A stretch of 64,000 nucleotides of DNA from contig NZ_RQRU01000001.1 in assembly GCF_004335015.1 (NCBI RefSeq), positions 62,001-126,000 of the forward strand, written 5' to 3'. Of this stretch, positions 48,624-57,332 are shown one piece after another (the stretch's first letter is position 1; the number at the start of each line of letters is the position of its first letter). This DNA is from Psychrobacter pygoscelis. Lineage in GTDB: Bacteria > Pseudomonadota > Gammaproteobacteria > Pseudomonadales > Moraxellaceae. The position numbers and the translations under genes are program-made. The notes beneath the pieces are model-generated. The model worked only from the letters and a program-made list of their open reading frames with translations. It made no database searches and was not told where the DNA came from.

Positions 48624-49793
48624 TTATCGCTCCCCCAAACCCTCTGAAAGTGTTTTAGTAATAGGTTTGGTGAGATAGGACAATACCGTTCTTTCCATGG
48701 CTTTGATATCCACAGATGCTGTCATACCCGGCTTGATAACGATTTCATCACCACGCCCTTTAAACTCAACCCCAGTAATCACAATTTGAACACGATAATA
48801 AGGCTCTTCCCCCTTAGGGGTTTGCTCCATTAAAGTATCTGGACTGATATAGTTGACTTTGCCATTCATAGCGCCAAATATCGAGTAGTCATAGGCATCA
48901 AGTTTCACATTCGCATCTTGTCCTTCTTTAACATAGGCAATATCTGCCGGACTTACTTTGGCCTCGACAATAAGCTCACTACTGGTCGGCAATATCTCCA
49001 TGATAACTTCACCTGGTTTCACCACACCGCCAATAGTAGTGACATTGATATTATTAACCTTACCGTCAGTTGGGGCCATCAGTCGCTTTTCTTCAAGAAC
49101 TTGAGCTCGGTCACGAAGCTGCTCAATCTCGGTATCAAGATCTTCTTGAGCTTTAGTCATCTCCGCTTGCGCATCTTCAAAGTACTTATTGCGCTTATTA
49201 TTGATCTGTGCTTCGATATCAGCCACCTGTCGACGCAGCTTAATGACATCTGCTTGACTCACATCGCCATATTCTAATAAAGGTTCATTCATACTTAGCT
49301 CCTTTTGCGCAAGGACCAGCATTTTCTCTAATGATGATACATCTTCATTAATCGCTTGCCGGCGGCGATTATATAGCGCGGTTTGGTTTTGTACGTATTC
49401 AGGATACTTCTGCACATCATCTGAAAACCTAAGAGGCTGCTCAAATATTTCAGCATTTAATCTCGCCAGCTGCGCTTTTAGTGCGGCTGTCTTAGAGGCA
49501 GAGTTAGCAACTGCAGCCTGTGCCCGCTCTTCCTCAAGCACCACTAAAAGCTGACCTTTTTTGACATCCTCACCTTCTGATACAGCAAGCTGCGTTAACA
49601 CGCCACCTTCAGAGGCTTGGATTTCTTGAGTACGGGCGCTGGCAATAACGGTGGCTTTTGCACGAGTCACTTGATCAATCTCAGCAAAATAGGCCCAAAC
49701 GACCAAGATAATAATACCAATTAAGGCGATCCAGATACTCAATCTTGCCCGGCCTATCTTCGGTTTTGTGGGCGTATACTTATAGTCTGACAT
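48624..49793 (-). CDS. HlyD family type I secretion membrane-fusion protein (LapC-like)
   Basis: A 389-residue periplasmic adaptor that links the ABC exporter to the TolC channel. A single inner-membrane helix (LSIWIALIGIIILVVWAYFA, about residues 18-37) is followed by the lipoyl-type beta segment (IQASEGGVLTQLAVSEGEDVKKG), a long coiled-coil hairpin (about 90-230) and the beta-barrel/HlyD signature PGMTASVDI near the C-terminus. The start is the ATG at 49793; the ribosome binding site (GGTGAATAGGT) is partly occluded. It lies 23 bp downstream of the ABC gene on the same strand. The assignment to LapC-type rather than HlyD-type comes from the neighbouring LapB-like exporter. Confidence 0.9.
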   Translation of the reverse strand: MSDYKYTPTKPKIGRARLSIWIALIGIIILVVWAYFAEIDQVTRAKATVIASARTQEIQASEGGVLTQLAVSEGEDVKKGQLLVVLEEERAQAAVANSASKTAALKAQLARLNAEIFEQPLRFSDDVQKYPEYVQNQTALYNRRRQAINEDVSSLEKMLVLAQKELSMNEPLLEYGDVSQADVIKLRRQVADIEAQINNKRNKYFEDAQAEMTKAQEDLDTEIEQLRDRAQVLEEKRLMAPTDGKVNNINVTTIGGVVKPGEVIMEILPTSSELIVEAKVSPADIAYVKEGQDANVKLDAYDYSIFGAMNGKVNYISPDTLMEQTPKGEEPYYRVQIVITGVEFKGRGDEIVIKPGMTASVDIKAMERTVLSYLTKPITKTLSEGLGER

Positions 49794-49816
49794 ACCTATT
49801 CACCTATCTAATTATT

Positions 49817-52375
49817 TTAGTCTTCTAACAGTGTATCGTCTGACTGTGGTTTAATTTTTACCTCTGTTATTGACCCTGAAAATAGACGAGGCGAGGGCTT
49901 TGGTGGCGAATTTTCACTACCACTACCTTTTTGATTGGTTGCTGAGTCTTGCTTGGCACCTTGCGGCTTTATTTTGATTTGACTAGTGACTTGAGGCTTG
50001 GCCGAATCTATGGTCGCTGCTACTGAGTCATTATCAGCCGGTTTTTGCTCAGCAGCTTGCGGTTTTATTTTAATTTGGCGTATCGTCGCTGTTGATGGCT
50101 GTTGCGAATTTAGCCCATCAGAATTAGGCGACTTAGGTGTTCCGCTCTGAGGGGCTGAATCTCGCTTATCCTCAACCGCTTTTTGTTTAGCAGTCAATTG
50201 TGCTTTATTTTTTTCATTCTTTGTCAATTCATTAAGTACAGCCTGCTTAGGTCCATCCATAATGATGCGCTGATTATCCATAATAATCAGTCTATCCACT
50301 AAATCTAACAGCGCCGTTTTATGAGTTGAGACAATAAATGTCTGACCGTCTTGAAGCTCGTGACGTAGCACTTGTAGGCAGCGCTGCTCTTGGCGATTAT
50401 CCATTGAAGCCGTCGGCTCGTCTAACAAAAATACATTGGGCTTGGTCAATAATAGCCGCGTAAACGCCACTAGCTGCTTCTGACCACCTGACAGACCGCG
50501 CCCACCTTCACTAATCGGCAAATCCAATCCACTTGAGTGGCTCGACACCAGATTGATCAGTCCTGTTTTGATTAACGCTTCGTGCAGGACATCATCATCC
50601 GGCGCTGCCATACCGATCAGCAAATTCTCTCTTAAAGTCCCTTGGAACAGTCGGTGATCTTGCTGAAGATAGCCAATACGCTCACTTAGAGTCTCTCGAC
50701 TAATCTGCTGAATGTCCAAACCATCCAATAGCAATCGACCTTGCGTCGGTGCATACAACCCTGATAACAGCTTTAATAAAGTAGACTTTCCTGATCCTAT
50801 TGGCCCGAGTATCGCAATACGCTCACCAGGGCGAATGACCAGTTTAGGAACATTGACAGCAGCACGGTCATTACCTTGATAGTTAAAGATCAAACCATCA
50901 CACTCATACGAGCCTCGAATGTGGGTAGGAGATAAGGGATAATTTACCCCGTGATTGTCTTGTTCTAGATTAAACAATGAATCGATATTGCGTTTGGCCG
51001 CTTTGGCATGGGCATATTGCACCAACAGATTAGGAATACTCATAACGGGCGCTAATACTCTACCACCCAATATAGAGCTGGCTATAAGTCCGCCAATGGT
51101 CATATCTCCTCGCATGACCACAAATGAGCCAACAATCACAATACCGACATAGCTGATCTGCTGAAGCATCTGGGTAAAATAACTTAGATTATCATTCGCA
51201 TGCTTCATATCTAGGTCGTTCTTGATAGTGATATCCATCACATCAAGCCAGCGGGATAGAAACTTCCAACTGCCCGCCCCTGCTTTAATGGTTTCAACCC
51301 CTTCGACAGCTTCAACAAGAAGCCCCGTCTTATAATAAGAAGCACTTGCTCCCTCAGCGGCAATACTGTCAATACGCTTTCGCGCAGTAAGACCCATAGT
51401 AATGGCGATAGCTGCAGCGATAATAGGAACAATAGCGACCAGTGGTGAAGCAATAAAGGCAATCAAAGTAATAAAAATAATGGTCATGGGTAAGTCGACC
51501 AGCCCAAACAAGGTACTGGCGGTAAAAAAGCTACGGACTTGCTCATAGCCGCGAAGCTGTGCAGCCATAGTACCCACCGAACCTGGCATCTGATCAATTC
51601 TTACCTTTAATAGGCGCTGAAAGACTTCCCGTGACAAACACTGATCCAAGCCGACGACGACTTTATCCATAATGCGCGATCGGGCGAACTTCATAAAGGC
51701 TTCGAATAATATGATTAATCCGACCCCACTCGCTAAGATAATCAGCGTATATTCGCTACGCGTCGGAATAACTCGGTCGTATACTTGCATCGAAAATAGC
51801 GATACTGCCAATGCCAGCATATTAATCAGAAATGATGCAATGACTGCTTCAAGGACAATATGCTTATAATTGCGAAGGTCGGTCTTTAATAAGTCAGAAA
51901 AAGAAGCTGTACGTTTTCGAATATGGTCTTCTTTTAAGCGAACACGTAAGATGATAGACAGCTCATCGGTCCGAGAATGGGTCTGGCGATCAGACTGCTT
52001 AAAGTTCCAGTTGCCTTGTGGCGTCTGGCCATCTAGCACCCCCCAACCCATATCTTTACGGTAAGCTAACAACGGTAAAAATGCCGGATCTGGACGCTCT
52101 AGTATCTCCGGTAAGTCTTCAACCCCTACCCCTTGAAGTACGGAGATTACACCGCCTAGGGTATTGATACCTTCTGCCTTATTATCAGCGGCCTTTTTTG
52201 CGTGGCGAGTTACAATCTCTTGTAGTCGAACATTATCTACCGGATAACCCTGCTGACTAAGCAAGTGTCTAATAGCATCCACTAGTGTCTGTCCCACTAG
52301 GGGCTGCTCACATAGCGACTCAGGCTTGTCTGATTCATCGAAGTTAGACGTTGTAGATTGACAATTTGCACGCAT
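49817..52375 (-). CDS. Type I secretion ABC exporter (LapB-like) with (V/I)KIKPQ-repeat tail
   Basis: An 852-residue ATP-binding and permease protein. An N-terminal C39-like domain (about 20-150) lacks the catalytic Cys of peptidase members, as in LapB/HlyB-type exporters. Six membrane helices (about 180-460) are followed by an ATPase domain with Walker A GPIGSGKST, signature LSGGQ and Walker B VFLLDEP. Such exporters move large RTX or adhesin substrates in one step to the outside. Unusually, the protein continues for about 140 residues past the ATPase with a polar, disordered tail holding IKIKPQ twice and VKIKPQ once (about residues 768-845). The frame opens at a GTG at 52384; the ATG at 52375 is preferred. 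It lies between the TolC-like and HlyD-like genes. Confidence 0.92.
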   Translation of the reverse strand: MRANCQSTTSNFDESDKPESLCEQPLVGQTLVDAIRHLLSQQGYPVDNVRLQEIVTRHAKKAADNKAEGINTLGGVISVLQGVGVEDLPEILERPDPAFLPLLAYRKDMGWGVLDGQTPQGNWNFKQSDRQTHSRTDELSIILRVRLKEDHIRKRTASFSDLLKTDLRNYKHIVLEAVIASFLINMLALAVSLFSMQVYDRVIPTRSEYTLIILASGVGLIILFEAFMKFARSRIMDKVVVGLDQCLSREVFQRLLKVRIDQMPGSVGTMAAQLRGYEQVRSFFTASTLFGLVDLPMTIIFITLIAFIASPLVAIVPIIAAAIAITMGLTARKRIDSIAAEGASASYYKTGLLVEAVEGVETIKAGAGSWKFLSRWLDVMDITIKNDLDMKHANDNLSYFTQMLQQISYVGIVIVGSFVVMRGDMTIGGLIASSILGGRVLAPVMSIPNLLVQYAHAKAAKRNIDSLFNLEQDNHGVNYPLSPTHIRGSYECDGLIFNYQGNDRAAVNVPKLVIRPGERIAILGPIGSGKSTLLKLLSGLYAPTQGRLLLDGLDIQQISRETLSERIGYLQQDHRLFQGTLRENLLIGMAAPDDDVLHEALIKTGLINLVSSHSSGLDLPISEGGRGLSGGQKQLVAFTRLLLTKPNVFLLDEPTASMDNRQEQRCLQVLRHELQDGQTFIVSTHKTALLDLVDRLIIMDNQRIIMDGPKQAVLNELTKNEKNKAQLTAKQKAVEDKRDSAPQSGTPKSPNSDGLNSQQPSTATIRQIKIKPQAAEQKPADNDSVAATIDSAKPQVTSQIKIKPQGAKQDSATNQKGSGSENSPPKPSPRLFSGSITEVKIKPQSDDTLLED

Positions 52376-52575
52376 ACCAGTCACTTATTTAATGGCTAAA
52401 GGTTAAAATCAGCATAAAATCAAAAGTACCACAATTATTATGGCAATCTTTATTGTCGTACTCATGCTACCTAAGAGGTAGCACTATTACATGTCAGCGC
52501 ACTAGCTGCGGCCCTACATTGGTATCATATTGCTTCGGTATCATGCTGCTTCCTACTTAGTAAGTTACCCAACAG

Positions 52576-54297
52576 TTAGTCCTCTGGTAAAGGATCTTCT
52601 GCTGACCCAGCATCAAGCGTCAGCTCCTTACTTGCTGAGTCAGCAATTGGCGTGATATCTGAAGGTGTATTAATTATTATGGAGCTATCTGTAAGGGTGG
52701 TATCTATTGCACCATTGTCTGATGGCTTGATATTCAATACTTCGTTATCTATCGAATCATTGGTTATGGGTGCCTGATTGGTATCTGGACTATCAGCAAT
52801 AGTAATCCCTTCACCGTTGTGGGTCACTCGAATCATCTCCCCTCTATCCAAACCTTGAGCGGCGGTAGCAGGCAGTCTTACTTCAACAAAAGACTGAGAA
52901 TCTGGCACACTATAGCCAAGCGCACGACTTTGGTTACTGACGTCTTGTTTTTTCAACCAATCTTTTACTGGATCTATAGGTTTAAACAGCCTTACAGGCT
53001 GACGATTATGCGCAAACTGCTGCCATAGCATTAAGCCAAAATCCACTTGCAGCTTATAAAATGCGCCCAATATGTCAGCGCGAGTCTGTACCAGCTGAAT
53101 CTGGTAGTCACTGTGCTCACGAACAGCATTTAGCACCTCGAGCCATGACTTTCGACCAGCGATAAACTGTCTCCGGTAGGAGTTAACTACAATCTGAGCA
53201 CCTGCTACGGCCGCAATCAAAGACGCTTCACGATCCTTGGCACTGGCAAACTGCTGATATTGCACTTGGATGTCTTCCATCACATTACGCCGTTCGGCTT
53301 CTTGGTTTTGCACCAGACTGTTCACTCGAGCTTGAGAGGCGCGAGCAAGAGCAAAGTTTGAAAATCCAGCACCGGGATCATAGCTCAGCCCTAAGGATAG
53401 CTTGCCATCATCTTCTTTATTCTGATGATAATAAGCGTGCTCGTACTGAGCATAAAGCATGGGGTAGCGTGACGCACGCTGTGCTTCTACCTCTTGCTTA
53501 GCAGACTCAATCTGAAAGTGCTCTTTGACCACGGTCGGATTATAAAAACTGGCTCGGTTAAATGCCATTTGCTCAAAGCCTATAGATTGTCTTTTTGCCA
53601 TATCTACCAATACTTCTAGCTGGGGAACGCTAAGCGCACTACCTTGCGACAATGGTTGACCAATAATTTGCTCTAATCGAGCAGCAGCAATACGTTGCTG
53701 CTCAGCTGCTGCTTGGTAAGCATTTTGCTCCTGCAAAATACGGTTGGTTACCAGATCAAGCTCAATTCGAGCAGAAACACCTTGCCCTACTCGGCGCTGC
53801 ATCATCGCCTCAAAGTCGTTTAGCTGTTCTAAATTGGCGAGATAGACTCGCTGCTGAGCCACTGCGGTAATGTAACTCTGCCAAGCATTAATAGTCGTTT
53901 TTGCCACTTGATTTTGCTGCTCATAGATACGCTCTATCGCAGCTTTGTCATCAAATATGGCTTGATTAACATTGGCTGTTAGCTTACCGCCAGTCCAAAG
54001 TGGCTGCCGAATTGTGACCTGAGATACCAGATCATCGTCTCTGTCGTAGCCGGAAGTAATACTGGGTGTGGGTAGCAGGTTTAACTTGGCGGCCGTGATA
54101 CCTTCAACAGTAGCTTGCTGCTCAGCGCGAGCTGAACCTACCAAAGGGTGCGTCTGAATTGCTTGGGTTATGAGTGAATTTATCTGAACATCTGTGACTG
54201 CGGCACTAGCATAGGAAGAGGCACTCAGCCAAGTCAGCAGACATGCTGACAATAGACGGCTGAGAAGATAGCTCGTTCGCTCTTGAAGACATGGCAT
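52576..54297 (-). CDS. TolC family outer-membrane channel of the type I secretion system (LapE-like)
   Basis: A 573-residue protein with a signal peptide (LLSRLLSACLLTWLSASSYASA, about residues 11-32) and two long coiled-coil repeats typical of TolC trimers, with text such as NQVAKTTINAWQSYITA and YRRQFIAGRKSWLEVLNAVREHSDYQIQLVQTRADILGAFYKLQ (split). It is the outer-membrane exit duct. After the family domain (to about residue 440) there is a roughly 130-residue tail with Ser/Asp/Thr-rich low complexity, containing LNIKPSD and ending PLPED. The start is the ATG at 54297. It is the first gene of the operon; the ABC gene follows after about 200 bp. No adhesin gene is adjacent. Confidence 0.9.
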   Translation of the reverse strand: MPCLQERTSYLLSRLLSACLLTWLSASSYASAAVTDVQINSLITQAIQTHPLVGSARAEQQATVEGITAAKLNLLPTPSITSGYDRDDDLVSQVTIRQPLWTGGKLTANVNQAIFDDKAAIERIYEQQNQVAKTTINAWQSYITAVAQQRVYLANLEQLNDFEAMMQRRVGQGVSARIELDLVTNRILQEQNAYQAAAEQQRIAAARLEQIIGQPLSQGSALSVPQLEVLVDMAKRQSIGFEQMAFNRASFYNPTVVKEHFQIESAKQEVEAQRASRYPMLYAQYEHAYYHQNKEDDGKLSLGLSYDPGAGFSNFALARASQARVNSLVQNQEAERRNVMEDIQVQYQQFASAKDREASLIAAVAGAQIVVNSYRRQFIAGRKSWLEVLNAVREHSDYQIQLVQTRADILGAFYKLQVDFGLMLWQQFAHNRQPVRLFKPIDPVKDWLKKQDVSNQSRALGYSVPDSQSFVEVRLPATAAQGLDRGEMIRVTHNGEGITIADSPDTNQAPITNDSIDNEVLNIKPSDNGAIDTTLTDSSIIINTPSDITPIADSASKELTLDAGSAEDPLPED

Positions 54298-54948
54298 AAC
54301 CTATTGACTTTCCTATAATAATTTCACTTTCATTTGTAATTTTTTTTAATTAAGGTGGCATAAGATTCATGCTTAAGATAAAAATTTATTTTAAATCCAT
54401 ATCTATGGATAAATTAGTATGATTTAATCGTTATTTAGCAACATTTAACCAATTATATCTATTTAATAGCATAATTAGTAGACATTTTTCTAGTTAATAA
54501 CTGGTAGTTTATAAATACCTAAGATTGAAGTAAGGTCATCTTTGTGTAATTTTTATATCGACCTCAAGCTTCCATGCAGTTGACATCTATTTGGATCAAG
54601 CGTATTTTCCTCACAGCCCTTTATTTCATTGACTCTAGTCACACGCCTATTAGCAGTTTAACTTAACCTATAGCCTTGCACTATAAAAAATAGCGAACGT
54701 TATCATAAGTTATTTACCATAATATAAATGAACAAATATTGGTTAATAATATAGGCGGCTGCATGATAAATTCAAACTAATGATAAACCGTAGAAACGCT
54801 AGACAACTATGATGGCAAGTCCTCATGGGTTACAACGATAAACTCTTGTAATACCCCTCCACACTCCTTAATAAATAGATGTTAATAAATAGATGGGTAG
54901 ATGCCTTATCAATGCCCTTAATAGCTATTTAATTATTAACACAGGTAT
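54298..54948. other. AT-rich intergenic region upstream of the secretion operon
   Basis: About 650 bp, AT-rich, without an ORF. It should contain the promoter of the TolC-like gene. One copy of the GCTATAGGTT-type motif lies at 54665-54674 (reverse strand). No further structure that I can support. Confidence 0.45.
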
Positions 54949-54970
54949 AAAAAAACCCTCATGAAGAGGG
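54949..54970 (-). terminator. Terminator at the OrfB end of the IS3 remnant
   Basis: Stem CCCTC (54956-54960) / GAGGG (54966-54970) with a 5-nt loop, and a run of seven T on the minus strand. It lies just past the transposase fragment and probably belonged to the insertion sequence. Confidence 0.7.
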
Positions 54971-54981
54971 CGAACTTCTGT

Positions 54982-55240
54982 CTAATCAGCAGGTGTTATA
55001 TTATTGAGTAAATCGTACGGTCTGTCAGTGTTATATAACTTGATCCAACCTTCGGTCAGCTGATTAATCTCGTTTAAATTATTGAAAAGTTAGCAGTCTA
55101 AAACCTCAGTGCGATAACTGCGATTCAGTCTTTCAATATATGCCGTACTTACAGCATAGCTCTTGAGCAGGTATTCTTATCCTTGTTTCAGCTTCTTTTA
55201 AAACAGCTACTAATTGAGCTTCGGTCATGCGTTTGCTCAT
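54982..55240 (-). pseudogene. IS3-family transposase remnant: start of OrfA joined to end of OrfB
   Basis: Minus-strand translation from the ATG at 55240 reads MSKRMTEAQLVAVLKEAET then RIRIPAQELCCKYGI, the N-terminus of an IS3 OrfA (helix-turn-helix). After the TATGCC at 55139-55144 the text changes frame to AYIERLNRSYRTEVLDC and, past an in-frame stop (TAA at 55090-55092), LFNNLNEINQLTEGWIKLYN and RPYDLLNNITPAD, the C-terminus of OrfB with the final catalytic Glu of the DDE triad. The middle of the element is missing. The junction shares GCATA between the two parts, suggesting a deletion between short direct repeats. No terminal inverted repeats were identified. Confidence 0.85.
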
Positions 55241-55593
55241 AGTAAAACGCCGTATGGTAATTTTATAAAAAACTCTATGGCAGAGCTGTGTTATTTTAGG
55301 GGATAGTGACAGCATTAAACAAAGTGTTTATACAGTTTATTTTCCGAAAAAATGAGATATCAATAATCCAATCACAGCCTTACCGTTGTGCGGCCTTATC
55401 GTGCAGATTAGATAACAGTTGGATAGATAGTATTTTAAATATAAACATAAGTTTTTTTTAAAATTGATACTATGCTGAATCTTAAAGAGATAAAATAAAT
55501 AAGAATGGTATGCAAATTTAAGATAACAAGTCATGACGACTGATACTCTTTATATGACCGACTAACCCTTAATCACTATGATAAATATATATT
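55241..55593. other. Gap between the IS3 remnant and the TolA/TonB-shaped gene
   Basis: About 350 bp, very AT-rich (for example around 55436-55465). No ORF on either strand looks real; a 65-codon minus-strand frame (55337-55534) has no ribosome binding site or similarity. It may include the outer end of the insertion sequence. Confidence 0.4.
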
Positions 55594-56505
55594 ATGGCTA
55601 CGAAGACTAAAGATACATGGATTCCTGCCCTACTTCTGGCAATCCTTGTGCATATCATAATATTCGTACTTATCTTTATTAATTATACTGATAACAATAC
55701 GGTTGGTGACTCAAGCGCCATTGAGTACCCTCACCCAAGCCCAGCCTTAAATTCAGACCTAAAAATAGACACAGCGAAACAGCAGACAATTGATACGGTG
55801 CTTACTGTAGACAACAAAGAGAACGATAGCTCAGAGCATAAAACGACAATTTCTAAAACTGCCGCGGTTAATAGTTCAAACCATAAAAGAAGTCAGTCAA
55901 CCCTATCGCCCGTAATAGCTGATGAGCAAATGCCGCAGCCGAACTTAGATAATGCGAGCAAGGCTTTGAATGAAGGGGCAGTCAATAGGGAAAACGGTGA
56001 GATGAATACGTTGGCAGCAAACGCGTTAACGGCTAGCGCAGCATCGGCATTGACTAGTGATAATGACAAAAAGATAAAGGGCACTTCCAAGCAGCCCAGT
56101 AGCACGCTACCATCAGAAAATGAGAGGAATAGGGATATAGATACTAAGGAGACAGACGCCAATAAGTCTGCAAATCCATTGACAGTGCCTGCGACCAACC
56201 CTGCTCTTTTGGATATGGATACGCCCAGACAAGGGGTAAGCCCGAAGCTCAATAAGCGCTATAACGAGGTGAAGTCTGAGACTGAAGCGCTAAATACTCA
56301 GCTTAGCTCAGCGATTAACGAAGTTAAAAATCGCAATCAACAAAAAATCGACCAATCACGCCATCAGCAATCCTACGCACATGCTATTGATAATGTTAAA
56401 CCCATTAACAAGATGGCTAGTAGCAAAACCAGTAATGAGACTAGACTGACGCAAAACAAAGGGCCAGCAAATGAGCTGACCCCTGATGCAGTAGCCGCTG
56501 AATAA
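55594..56505 (+). CDS. Membrane-anchored, disordered protein of TolA/TonB-like shape, function unknown
   Basis: A 303-residue protein with a short cytoplasmic N-terminus, one transmembrane helix (WIPALLLAILVHIIIFVLIFI, about residues 9-29) and a long polar periplasmic part rich in Asn, Ser, Thr and Lys. It has no clear folded C-terminal domain, although a helical stretch (SETEALNTQLSSAINEVKNRNQQKI) occurs near residues 228-252. This is the topology of TolA, TonB or ZipA-type proteins, but no family domain is visible. The start ATG at 55594 has no obvious ribosome binding site and the upstream region is AT-rich and contains an insertion-sequence remnant. It is convergent with murU, about 70 bp away. 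Confidence 0.6.
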   Translation: MATKTKDTWIPALLLAILVHIIIFVLIFINYTDNNTVGDSSAIEYPHPSPALNSDLKIDTAKQQTIDTVLTVDNKENDSSEHKTTISKTAAVNSSNHKRSQSTLSPVIADEQMPQPNLDNASKALNEGAVNRENGEMNTLAANALTASAASALTSDNDKKIKGTSKQPSSTLPSENERNRDIDTKETDANKSANPLTVPATNPALLDMDTPRQGVSPKLNKRYNEVKSETEALNTQLSSAINEVKNRNQQKIDQSRHQQSYAHAIDNVKPINKMASSKTSNETRLTQNKGPANELTPDAVAAE

Positions 56506-56574
56506 CTATCAAGTGTTGTTCGACTGACTGTTAAGTCAGCTAACCAAAGCACTTAATCGGCTGATTCTAGTAAC

Positions 56575-57306
56575 TTATGGTGCTCCTAAATGTGCATTCA
56601 CGCCTTTATTTTCAATAAAATCATTGACTTGATCCAGACGCTCAGGTGTGCCCACATCTATCCAATTATCAGTCATGACACTGGCTGTTACCTGAAACTT
56701 AATCATGGCTTTTTTGAGTAGCGGCGCTAATGGCGCGCTCTGCCCTACGACTAAGCCATCGACTACTTTAGGGGACATGACACTAATCCCAGAGAAGGTA
56801 TACTTATCACCACCGGCAATAGCTTGCTCACTTGCCAAACCATTATTTATGGCAAAATCTCCGCCATTATTGTGCTGCGGATTGTCAATCATTATTAGAT
56901 GGGCAATTTGGTCTGTGCCCATGTCATAGTCAGTCAATTGACTAAAGTCGTAGGTCGTCCAAATGTCAGAGTTGACCAAGATAAATGGCGCATCGGCAAG
57001 CTTATTGTTATGTAGTGCTGTAAATATTCCGCCAGCGGTTTCGAGCGGCTCACCCTCTTCTATCGACCAATGAAGCTTAACTCCAAAATCAGAGCCATCG
57101 CCTAACCTATCCATCAGCGTCTTGGCAAGCCAAGAGACATTTATAGTTATGTCTGTGACACCTGCAGCCTTCAATGCCTTAATATGCCAGACGATAAGTG
57201 GCTGACCACCAACTTCAACTAAAGGCTTAGGTGTCTTAAGCGTAAGCGGTCTTAACCTTGTACCTTTACCCGCTGCCAGAATCATTGCTTGTGTAATCTT
57301 AGCCAT
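56575..57306 (-). CDS. murU: N-acetylmuramate alpha-1-phosphate uridylyltransferase
   Basis: A 243-residue nucleotidyltransferase that makes UDP-MurNAc from MurNAc-1-phosphate and UTP in peptidoglycan recycling, a route that bypasses the fosfomycin-sensitive MurA step. The nucleotide-binding motif MILAAGKGTRLRPLTLKTPKPLVEVGGQPL starts at residue 8 (written here in one piece only as GKGTRLRPLT then PKPLVEVGGQPL). VNSDIWTTYDF gives the metal-binding Asp. Length fits MurU of Pseudomonas (223). The start is the ATG at 57306, with AGGA about 7 nt upstream. It follows amgK after 26 bp, the operon known from Pseudomonas putida. Confidence 0.92.
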   Translation of the reverse strand: MAKITQAMILAAGKGTRLRPLTLKTPKPLVEVGGQPLIVWHIKALKAAGVTDITINVSWLAKTLMDRLGDGSDFGVKLHWSIEEGEPLETAGGIFTALHNNKLADAPFILVNSDIWTTYDFSQLTDYDMGTDQIAHLIMIDNPQHNNGGDFAINNGLASEQAIAGGDKYTFSGISVMSPKVVDGLVVGQSAPLAPLLKKAMIKFQVTASVMTDNWIDVGTPERLDQVNDFIENKGVNAHLGAP

Positions 57307-57332
57307 TACTTATCCTAGATTGTCTAATATTG

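Noticed and set aside
55337-55534. Minus-strand 65-codon frame near the IS3 remnant
   Set aside because: AT-rich, Tyr/Leu/Phe-biased text typical of chance frames; no start signals.
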